In this document: positions 46,581 to 54,088 of the stretch, piece by piece
Position numbering within the stretch: the stretch's first letter is position 1
Layout: every line of letters starts with the position of its first letter
NCBI RefSeq assembly: GCF_002288185.1
Contig: NZ_CP016776.1
Location: forward strand, 62,001 to 126,000
Direction of reading: 5' to 3'
DNA: 64,000 nt
Source: Candidatus Planktophila vernalis
GTDB taxonomy: Bacteria; Actinomycetota; Actinomycetes; Nanopelagicales; Nanopelagicaceae
The notes under the pieces: model-generated
Databases searched by the model: none
Told to the model about the DNA's origin: nothing
The model's input: the letters and a program-made list of their open reading frames with translations, nothing else
Translations under genes and position numbers: made by a program

Positions 46581-47375
46581 ATGAATCAAGTTGGAGTAAT
46601 CGGGGCAGGAGTAATGGGCGAAGCCCTTATCGCTGCGCTGATTTCTTATGGCACTGCGCCAGGTTCCATCACTATCTCTGAAAAGCGCAAAGACCGCGCC
46701 GATGAACTACGCACGCGCTATGGAATCAAGGTTGAAGATGTTGCAACCAATGTTTCAAAAGCTGATGCGCTCCTTCTTGTCGTTAAGCCACAAGATATGG
46801 CTACAGTCCTTGATGAAATCAAGGGATCAATCAATAAATCAGCCGTAGTCATAACATTTGCAGCAGGCAAGAAGATCTCATTTATCGAACAGGGACTTGG
46901 AACGGGTAATCCAGTTGTTCGCGTAATGCCAAATACCCCAACTTTGGTTGGCGCGGGAATGGCTGCAATCTCACTTGGAGCAGGCGTAAGTGCAGATCAA
47001 TCTAAATTTGTCTCAGGCTTTCTAGCTGCAACTGGCAAAGTGATTGAAGTAAGTGAAGATCTACAAGATGCTGTCACTGCAACAAGTGGCTCAGGCCCTG
47101 CCTATTTCTTTAGATTCGTCGAAGCGATGGTTGATGGCGCTAAAGCCCTTGGTTTATCTGATGCTGATGCAACAACTCTTACGGTGCAAACAATTGTTGG
47201 CGCAGCTAAATTGCTCGATGAATCAGGAAAGAGTGCAACAACACTTCGCGAAAATGTCACAAGCCCAAATGGAACAACTGCTGCAGCACTGGCCTCTTTT
47301 GAATCACACCAACTGGGAGATGTTGTTGCCCAAGCTATGAAAGCCGCGCGCGATCGCTCGCAGGAATTAGCGTGA
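46581..47375 (+). CDS. proC: Pyrroline-5-carboxylate reductase
   Basis: NAD(P)H-dependent last step of proline synthesis. The 264 residues have the Rossmann motif GVIGAGVMGEAL (4-15), VMPNTPTLVGAGM near residue 118, and the family signature region from SGSGPAYFF to GRENVTSPNGTT-like sequence (here LRENVTSPNGTTAAAL). Normal length. The last 4 bases overlap the GTG of the next gene, a secreted protein, which is an odd pairing. Confidence 0.95.
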   Translation: MNQVGVIGAGVMGEALIAALISYGTAPGSITISEKRKDRADELRTRYGIKVEDVATNVSKADALLLVVKPQDMATVLDEIKGSINKSAVVITFAAGKKISFIEQGLGTGNPVVRVMPNTPTLVGAGMAAISLGAGVSADQSKFVSGFLAATGKVIEVSEDLQDAVTATSGSGPAYFFRFVEAMVDGAKALGLSDADATTLTVQTIVGAAKLLDESGKSATTLRENVTSPNGTTAAALASFESHQLGDVVAQAMKAARDRSQELA

Positions 47376-48538
47376 AACGCTTACTTTCACTCGTTGTAAT
47401 TTCCACTCTTTTCTTCACACCACTAGCGAACGCGGCACCTAAAAAACCTCTTGTTAAGTCGCTGAAATTACTCACAACAATTGCATCCGTTGATGAGTTT
47501 TCTGGAGTGGTTGCTTCAGGGCGAACCATCATTGTTTATGGCAACAAAGGCGATAAGTCATTTGCTAAAGCCCTAGATATAGCTGGAAAAGAGCTCTGGA
47601 CTGTGGAGCTGGATAAAGCTTCACCATCAGTAGTAACAGCGGCGGCAGTTGATAGCACTGGAGTTATTTGGCTTGCAGGTTCGACTTCTTTGGCGCGAGC
47701 AACGCCCGCACCTTCTCCTACAGTGACTGCACTTAATCCAGATAAAACCATTCCTGTTGCCGATATTTTTAGCGCTGACTTGGATGCTTATTCACTGTGG
47801 TCACTTAATCCAACTACTCAATTACTCACTCAGTACATATTGCAGTTAAGTGCACCGATTTTGATTAATTCCGTAGCGGTAGATAAAAATGGAATCACTG
47901 CCGTTGGAAGTTCAGGCACCATTATTACTTCAGATTTAGCAGGAAAAATTGCTAAGCCCATTAACGTTGGCACAGAAGCAACTGTTTTCGAGTCAGTTAT
48001 TAAGCATGCCGATGGATCTATAACGGTAGTTGGATCAAGTAGTGAAACTTTAGGCGGTAAAAAACTTGTAGGAAAAGTTGATGGAGTGATTATCAAGTTT
48101 TCAAAAGTGGGCAAAGTTGTTTCAGTGGTGCGAAGTAGCGCACCTAATGCTTCAAGAAACTGGTTAAGTGCAACTAATTCCCTTTTACTTGGCGGGGAAG
48201 TAATTACTGGGCCAAAGGTTGAAAGCGCAATCACCAAGTTTTCAAGTACCTATGTTCCATCGTGGACATATAGGTTTGCTTCATCAGGTAAGACATTTAC
48301 TGCAGGATCAACGTTTGTATTTTTTCAATCAAAAGGTGCCATTACACAGCTAGCTAATTGGGCACCTAAGAGCGCGCAAGCCTTAGTTCTAGCCTTTGAT
48401 GCCAAAGGTGTCATTACCGCCGCTCACAGCGCCCCAGCCGAGCAAAAAGAAGTACTAGGACTCTACCTTTCCAAGGATTTGGGTCCTTTGTGTATCACTT
48501 CAAGCGCAGAAACCGTTTCGATTTTTACCCTCAACTAG
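47372..48538 (+). CDS. Secreted hypothetical protein, probable beta-propeller
   Basis: 388 residues with a signal peptide (about 1-21, ending LANA), Lys-rich afterwards. The body is Ser/Thr/Val-rich with repeated short strands (VVASGRTIIVYGN, AAVDSTGVIWLAGS, VAVDKNGITAVGSSG, KHADGSITVVGSSSE, SATNSLLLGGEV), spaced like blades of a propeller but with no recognised family. No catalytic motif. The GTG start overlaps the proC stop (GTGA), so its translation is coupled to proC. Confidence 0.7.
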   Translation: MKRLLSLVVISTLFFTPLANAAPKKPLVKSLKLLTTIASVDEFSGVVASGRTIIVYGNKGDKSFAKALDIAGKELWTVELDKASPSVVTAAAVDSTGVIWLAGSTSLARATPAPSPTVTALNPDKTIPVADIFSADLDAYSLWSLNPTTQLLTQYILQLSAPILINSVAVDKNGITAVGSSGTIITSDLAGKIAKPINVGTEATVFESVIKHADGSITVVGSSSETLGGKKLVGKVDGVIIKFSKVGKVVSVVRSSAPNASRNWLSATNSLLLGGEVITGPKVESAITKFSSTYVPSWTYRFASSGKTFTAGSTFVFFQSKGAITQLANWAPKSAQALVLAFDAKGVITAAHSAPAEQKEVLGLYLSKDLGPLCITSSAETVSIFTLN

Positions 48539-48589
48539 AGGTAACCTAATTCCCTAAGCAATAACGATCTAGAGATGAGAGCGTGACAT

Positions 48590-48688
48590 ATGGGTTCCGT
48601 AATTAAAAAGCGACGCAAGCGCATGGCGAAGAAGAAGCATAAGAAACTTCTCAAGAAGACTCGCATTCAGCGCCGTAACGCTAAATAG
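48590..48688 (+). CDS. Small ribosomal protein bS22 (AURKAIP1/COX24-domain protein)
   Basis: 32 residues, more than half Lys/Arg, starting [19 protein letters not shown]. It matches almost residue for residue the 33-residue bS22 seen in mycobacterial 30S subunits, which lies near the decoding centre. The length, the start and the sequence make this a confident call even though the gene is only 99 bp. It lies alone, 3 nt from the end of the convergent metalloprotease gene. Confidence 0.93.
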   Translation: MGSVIKKRRKRMAKKKHKKLLKKTRIQRRNAK

Positions 48689-48691
48689 TAA

Positions 48692-51070
48692 TTACGGTTT
48701 TAGTAAGGCCAGCTTTCCATTAACCGTGGCAAGCACATACTTAATTTTGTTAACGATCACCCAGGTGCTCTGAGTAGGTTCAGAGCCTTGGGTGCTTCTA
48801 ATTAAGCTGATTGCAGATTGGCCAAGATCTTTCTTGGTTGTATCAACTGAACACAGACGCTCTTGGCAGTTAAACAAAATTGTTTTTCCATCGGTAGATA
48901 AGTACTCACCTGGTATTCCAAAGTTCTCAGTAGTTATCTTTGAAATCTCAAGTGGCTTGCTCAGCATCGCCCAGCGCAGTTGGTTGGGCTTTGGGAATGT
49001 GGCTGCTGAGGTTGCAAGCCAGGTAATCAATACATCCCCGTTTACCTTAGACATTGCAACGTCATAACCAAAAACCGATGCTTCATCAGTTGCGATATCA
49101 AGAGTTTGATAGCTCCAAGTGTTTGCATCACTTCCGGTTCGAGTTGCCACACGAATTGCCCCAGAAGTTATCTCTTTCTTTTGATTCATTGTTACTACAG
49201 AATCATAAGCAACGTAAGTTTTAACTCCATCAAAGATTGCTTGGAGGTGGAAACCCACATCACCAGTTGTGCGACCGTCAGTTTTGCGATCCCCATCAAC
49301 CATTTCATAAGTCCAGCCTGGTGCTTTGGTTTTTACTGCTCCCAACAAGACGCCTTGGCTTTCATCACGATAGAAAACTTGAATAGCTGAAGCTGTTGCG
49401 ACACAAGCATTTGAAACGCTCACATCACTTGATGTGCGAACACGATTGGAATCCAAATAATCATTAACTGATGGCCCATCACCATCCACCACATTAAATG
49501 TAAAGCTCTTGCCGTTATAGGCGGCATAGCGCAGATCTTTATCTGTTGAGTCACTATAGAAAAGGTGCAATGTCTGCTTCTTACCACTTCCATTAACACA
49601 CATGGAAATTTCTCCTGATATTGGATGTGTAGTTCGACCGCTTGTTCCACCAGCGCCATCCACAGTGAGCTTCTTCCAAACTTTGCCATCGTATGTGGCA
49701 AGTTTTAAATCACCGCTCTTTGTGTCGGTGTATGCAACAGTTGGTTGGCCATTGAATACCGTGCTCGATACCGATTTACCATCAGCAGTTGAATCTAGGA
49801 CTGAGCTTCTCCAGCCCGCTTGTGGAGTTACGCTCTTGCTTGTTGCTGGCGCAGAAAGACCTAAAGAGTTCTTTGCAACAACAGAAAATGTGTAGGAAGT
49901 ACCATTCTTTAATCCAGTAATTACAACTGGGCTAGAAAGAGATTTCTTCTCAACTCCAGTTTTTAGGTTCTTAACAATGTATTCACTTACTTGGGCAGTA
50001 CGGATATTTACTGGCGGATCAAATGAAACAAGCACAGAAGTATCACCGATAAATGCTTGAACGTTACGTGGTGATTCAGGCAAACCAGTAGCAATACCGG
50101 CTGGAGGTTTATTGCGCATATCTTCCATCATCGCCAACAACAATGGCCCTGGTTCTTTAAAGATCTCACCTGGATCTAAATTAGGAGTCATTACCGAATC
50201 CAAACCAGTTTTAGAAAATGTTGCCTCATCTAAGTGACTAGTTGATGATCCAGATTGATAACGAGAAGGTGTGTAGAGCTTTGGCTTCACACCGTTATTG
50301 GCTTTAATTCCAAGAGGTCCTGACCAAACAAGTGAGGATGTAAGGGCTCTACCAAGTTCAAGTGATGGTGAAGGTAAATCGGCTAGGCGTCGACCATCTT
50401 CAGTTTGTGCATAGGCATCAAATGGAGTTGGTTGATCCAAGCTGGCAATTCCATAGAAAGCGTCATAAGCATCATTAGATAAAAAACCCAAGCCGTGTGC
50501 GATTTCGTGCAAGAAAACTGATTCTAAGTCGTATTCATTATTGCTGGGCATTCCATCCCCACGAGTATTCCAAGCCGCACTTGAGTTAACTTGAATAATC
50601 ATTTCTGGGTTAGCTTTATCTAAATCTTTACCAGCAAGAGCATTTGCTAATGCCGAGGTATACCAAAGAGATGGATCAGGTGCACCAGAAAAACCTGAGT
50701 AAAAACTTCCTGGTCGCGCACTCCCCAGAATTCCCCAAGAACTTGAGCGACCCCATGAAGCATCAATTTTGATTGTCACGGTAGATGCAAAATTAGCTGC
50801 CCAGACATCAACGGCTGCTTGTACTTCTTCTTTTGCCCAATCTGGGAAATTGTTGTATTTAACTTCAATTTTAGATTTTGCTTGCAGATTCTTAGCAGGA
50901 GCTCGCTGCTCAGGTTTTGCAAGTGTTGCAGTGCCCGCATAGATATGACCCCATTGAGTTGCTGGGATAACTTTATAGAGAGCTTCTGCAGATGGCGCAG
51001 AAAAAATCGAAGCAAGAAGGACAAGGGCAACAACGCTGACCCGCGCCTTTTTCAAGAGGATTTTTCGCAC
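48692..51070 (-). CDS. Secreted zinc metalloprotease with fibronectin type III domain
   Basis: 792 residues from a GTG start with TAGTGT 6 nt upstream. Signal peptide about 1-30 (ending AEA). The metzincin-like zinc motif LHEIAHGLGFLS (187-198; HExxHxxGF) follows a region like matrixin/PA-type secreted proteases. A fibronectin type III domain lies at about 330-420 (SPRNVQAFIGDTSVLVSFDPP, then SYTFSVVAKNSLG). The remaining ~370 residues have repeats beginning with SVAYTD/VQVFYRDES-type strands, perhaps a propeller. It probably degrades extracellular protein; no anchor is visible. Confidence 0.85.
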   Translation of the reverse strand: MRKILLKKARVSVVALVLLASIFSAPSAEALYKVIPATQWGHIYAGTATLAKPEQRAPAKNLQAKSKIEVKYNNFPDWAKEEVQAAVDVWAANFASTVTIKIDASWGRSSSWGILGSARPGSFYSGFSGAPDPSLWYTSALANALAGKDLDKANPEMIIQVNSSAAWNTRGDGMPSNNEYDLESVFLHEIAHGLGFLSNDAYDAFYGIASLDQPTPFDAYAQTEDGRRLADLPSPSLELGRALTSSLVWSGPLGIKANNGVKPKLYTPSRYQSGSSTSHLDEATFSKTGLDSVMTPNLDPGEIFKEPGPLLLAMMEDMRNKPPAGIATGLPESPRNVQAFIGDTSVLVSFDPPVNIRTAQVSEYIVKNLKTGVEKKSLSSPVVITGLKNGTSYTFSVVAKNSLGLSAPATSKSVTPQAGWRSSVLDSTADGKSVSSTVFNGQPTVAYTDTKSGDLKLATYDGKVWKKLTVDGAGGTSGRTTHPISGEISMCVNGSGKKQTLHLFYSDSTDKDLRYAAYNGKSFTFNVVDGDGPSVNDYLDSNRVRTSSDVSVSNACVATASAIQVFYRDESQGVLLGAVKTKAPGWTYEMVDGDRKTDGRTTGDVGFHLQAIFDGVKTYVAYDSVVTMNQKKEITSGAIRVATRTGSDANTWSYQTLDIATDEASVFGYDVAMSKVNGDVLITWLATSAATFPKPNQLRWAMLSKPLEISKITTENFGIPGEYLSTDGKTILFNCQERLCSVDTTKKDLGQSAISLIRSTQGSEPTQSTWVIVNKIKYVLATVNGKLALLKP

Positions 51071-51076
51071 AGGGGC

Positions 51077-51082
51077 ACACTA
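51077..51082 (-). promoter_or_regulatory. -10 hexamer TAGTGT of the metalloprotease gene (leaderless)
   Basis: Minus-strand TAGTGT lies 6 nt before the GTG at 51070; this supports GTG as the start. Confidence 0.5.
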
Positions 51083-51161
51083 TCAAGGTGAGATGATTGC
51101 TTCATAGCCCGAGGGTTGGATTAAGCATTCTCTAAGGAAACTGACAGGAAAGGCGAGGGCA

Positions 51162-51413
51162 ATGACAGTAATAACCGTATTCGGTAGACATAGTTGTCAT
51201 TTGTGTGAGGTTGCAGTAGAAGTTCTTGAAGGTATGCAAACCGAACTTAATTTTGAAATAGAAAAGATTTATATTGAGGGAAACACTGAATTAGAAAAAC
51301 TCTATAGTGAACAAGTTCCTGTAATTCATATCGATGGAATTCACCATGATTTCTTTAGAGTTGATCCTGAACGGTTTAAATCTTCCCTTGAAAAACATCG
51401 TCAGCGTCAATAA
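51162..51413 (+). CDS. Glutaredoxin-like protein (DUF836 family)
   Basis: 83-residue thioredoxin-fold protein with the redox motif RHSCHLCEVAVE (CxxC at about 12-15) and a cis-Pro in QVPVIHIDG. DUF836 members occur widely in Actinobacteria, often near rex/hemA; they are small disulfide reductases of uncertain partner. A ribosome site (GGCGAGGG) precedes the ATG. The 3' end overlaps the convergent XPB gene by 38 bp. Confidence 0.85.
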   Translation: MTVITVFGRHSCHLCEVAVEVLEGMQTELNFEIEKIYIEGNTELEKLYSEQVPVIHIDGIHHDFFRVDPERFKSSLEKHRQRQ

Positions 51414-53025
51414 TTTTGTAAGAGTAACCCTGCTCGGCTAAAAAGCGTTGGCGGTTCTGTGCAAAGTCTTGATCAATAGTGTCTCTGGAAACTACAGAAT
51501 AAAACGTTGCTGTTCGCCCATCTGATTTAGGTCGCAAGATGCGTCCCAAACGCTGTGCTTCTTCCTGGCGACTTCCAAAAGCACCGCTGACTTGAATAGC
51601 AATAGTTGCATCAGGCAAGTCAATTGAAAAGTTCGCGACCTTTGAAACAACAAGAGTTGTTAGTTCGCCAGTTCTAAATTTATTGAACAGGATTTCGCGT
51701 TCCTTAACAGGAGTTTCACCTTTAATCACTGGCACGCCTAGAACTTCAGAGAGCTCATCTAGTTGATCAATATATTGTCCAATAACCAATATCTGCTCGC
51801 CTTGATGTTTCTTAACTAGTGCCTCAACGACATCGCGCTTTGTGCGAGTGGTTGCGCAATAGCGATAGCGATTTTCAACTTCAGCAGTTGCATAGGTCAA
51901 GCGCTCGGTTTCAGTCAGGTTCACTCTTACTTCAATGCACTCAGCAGGTGCGATATATCCCTGGGATTCAATTTCTTTCCAAGGAACATCAAAGCGCTTA
52001 GGACCAATGAGTGAGAAAACTTCACCTTCCATTCCATCTTCGCGCACCAATGTGGCAGTTAAACCTAAGCGGCGGCGAGACTGGATATCTGCAGTAAAGC
52101 GAAAGATTGGTGCAGGTAGTAGGTGAACTTCATCGTAAATAATCAAACCCCAGTCATATGAATCAAAGAGATCCAGGTGGGCATAAACGCCGTTCTTTTT
52201 CTTTGTCATCACTTGGTATGTAGCAATAGTTACAGGGCGAATCTCTTTCTTAGCACCTGAATATTCACCAATTTCATCTTCATTTAAAGTTGTGCGCTTC
52301 AATAGCTCTTCACGCCACTGTCTTGCAGCCACAGTGTTTGTAACCAAAATTAAGGTTGTGGCCTTGGCATGTGCCATAGCTGCAGCGCCAACGATTGTCT
52401 TTCCGGCACCGCACGGCAAAACAACCACACCAGAGCCGCCATGCCAAAAACCTTCAGCGGCTAACTCTTGATATGGACGAATCTTCCAATCCTCTTGCTT
52501 GAGTGCAATCTCATGTGCTTGTCCATCAACGTAACCGGCAAAGTCTTCTGCGGGCCAACCAAGGCGAAGTAGTGATTGTTTAATCTGTCCGCGCTGACTT
52601 GGCAACACTGCAATAGTTTCTTTATCAATGCGAGCACCTAGCAACGGTTGAATCTTCTTAGCGCGAATTACTTCTTCCAAAACCGCTGAATCAGTTGTTA
52701 CAAGAATTAATCCGTGGACTGGATCTGCTTCAAGGCGCAGGCGTCCGTAGCGAGACATCGTTTCTGCAACGTCAATCAAAATTGAATGTGGAACTGCATA
52801 GCGCGAATACTTAATTAAAGTATCAATTACTTGCTCAGCATCATGGCCTGCAGCACGTGCATTCCATAAACCAAGTGGAGTTAGGCGGTAGGTATGAATA
52901 TGTTCAGGGGAGCGCTCTAATTCAGCGAAAGGTGCAATTGCACGTCGGCACTCTGTAGAAAGCGGGTGATCGATATCTAACAGCAGCGTTTTATCGCTTT
53001 GGACGATTAACGGGCCATCAGTCAT
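51376..53025 (-). CDS. XPB/Ssl2-type DNA helicase
   Basis: 549 residues: an N-terminal XPB-type damage-recognition region (to ~175), then superfamily-2 helicase domains with Walker A LPCGAGKT (203-210), DEVH (298-301), the SF2 TATLVREDG motif and motif VI QRLGRILRP. Bacterial XPB is a 3'-5' DNA helicase common in Actinobacteria (M. tuberculosis Rv0861c) and supports nucleotide-excision-type repair. The ATG overlaps the M20 gene by 8 bp. Rv0862c-like protein is encoded two genes upstream. Confidence 0.94.
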   Translation of the reverse strand: MTDGPLIVQSDKTLLLDIDHPLSTECRRAIAPFAELERSPEHIHTYRLTPLGLWNARAAGHDAEQVIDTLIKYSRYAVPHSILIDVAETMSRYGRLRLEADPVHGLILVTTDSAVLEEVIRAKKIQPLLGARIDKETIAVLPSQRGQIKQSLLRLGWPAEDFAGYVDGQAHEIALKQEDWKIRPYQELAAEGFWHGGSGVVVLPCGAGKTIVGAAAMAHAKATTLILVTNTVAARQWREELLKRTTLNEDEIGEYSGAKKEIRPVTIATYQVMTKKKNGVYAHLDLFDSYDWGLIIYDEVHLLPAPIFRFTADIQSRRRLGLTATLVREDGMEGEVFSLIGPKRFDVPWKEIESQGYIAPAECIEVRVNLTETERLTYATAEVENRYRYCATTRTKRDVVEALVKKHQGEQILVIGQYIDQLDELSEVLGVPVIKGETPVKEREILFNKFRTGELTTLVVSKVANFSIDLPDATIAIQVSGAFGSRQEEAQRLGRILRPKSDGRTATFYSVVSRDTIDQDFAQNRQRFLAEQGYSYKIIDADDVFQGKI

Positions 53026-54079
53026 CTAATAGATCCTTAATCAAGGCATTAAGTAACTTGCTTCTAATCTCAAGAGTGCTGATATCAACCCATTCATGGG
53101 CAGCATGGGCACCATCACCGATTGCGCCTAAGCCATCTAGAACTTGAGCACCGGCAGCTGCTGCAAAGTTGCCATCGCTAGCACCGCCAACGGAGGCGTG
53201 GCCAAGATGAGGCATTCCTAACTCTTTAGCAACTTTTTCTGCACGCTCATAGAGGGCCATAGTTGAAGAAGTCTCAAGTGGTGGTCGGTTAAATCCACCA
53301 GTGATTTCATAACGCGCATCGGCATTAACAGCCTTTAGATTTCTAATAGCTGCATCTACGCGCTTTAGATCATCCATTGAATATGAGCGGATATCTATAT
53401 CTAGAACAGCTAAATCTGGAACAGTGTTTGTTGAGTTTCCAGCGCGCAACATTGTTGGAACAACGGTGGTTCCATGCTCTTTATTTTCAAGAGCTGCAAC
53501 AGCGATAATTGCATGGGCCATCTCAACTGTGGAGTTGATTCCCTTTTCTGGTTCAAGGCCAGCATGTGATGCTTTGCCGTGAATCTTTATTTGATACATC
53601 GCCGTGCCCTTGCGGCCAGTCTTAACCATTCCGTTAAGTGATGCCTCTAAAACTAAAACTGCTTTAGCTTTCGCTGAAATCTCTTTGATGAATTCTCTAC
53701 TTGTTGCACTACCAGTTTCTTCATCTGTAGTTGCAACTAATGCTGCAGAACCAGTGATGCCCTTCATTGCATAGAGGGCTTGAATAAATCCTGCCTTCAT
53801 ATCGAAAATTCCAGGACCAGTTGCTTTGTTTCCTTCTACTTTCCACAGTGGAGTAAAAGAGCCTTTTGGCCAAACTGTATCTAAGTGAGCCAACACAACT
53901 ACGTCAGGATTTTCTGCGCCCCACCAAAAAACTGGACGACCGTTCACGTCACGGATTTGTGCAGGTGTTCCTAGAATTGTTGTTGCAAGTTCACTTGCTA
54001 ATCGCACTACGTCTTGGCATGCCGCTAGATCTTCAGTTGGTGATTCCAACTTCACTAGAGCTTCAAGGGCGGCCAACAT
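53018..54079 (-). CDS. M20 family metallopeptidase (carboxypeptidase G2/ArgE group)
   Basis: 353 residues. Metal-site motifs: VVLAHLDTVWPKG (first metal His/Asp near residue 68), FDMKAGFIQALYAM, TDEETGSATSREF with the general-base Glu, and the terminal DGLGAIGDGAHAAHEWVD His. A dimerisation domain is inserted between (KIHGKASHAGLEPEKGIN). It removes an amino acid from a peptide-like amide; substrate unknown. It lies between XPB and its presumed partner gene, with an 8-bp overlap to XPB, so the three are co-transcribed. Confidence 0.9.
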   Translation of the reverse strand: MLAALEALVKLESPTEDLAACQDVVRLASELATTILGTPAQIRDVNGRPVFWWGAENPDVVVLAHLDTVWPKGSFTPLWKVEGNKATGPGIFDMKAGFIQALYAMKGITGSAALVATTDEETGSATSREFIKEISAKAKAVLVLEASLNGMVKTGRKGTAMYQIKIHGKASHAGLEPEKGINSTVEMAHAIIAVAALENKEHGTTVVPTMLRAGNSTNTVPDLAVLDIDIRSYSMDDLKRVDAAIRNLKAVNADARYEITGGFNRPPLETSSTMALYERAEKVAKELGMPHLGHASVGGASDGNFAAAAGAQVLDGLGAIGDGAHAAHEWVDISTLEIRSKLLNALIKDLLDD

Positions 54080-54088
54080 GGGTTAATC

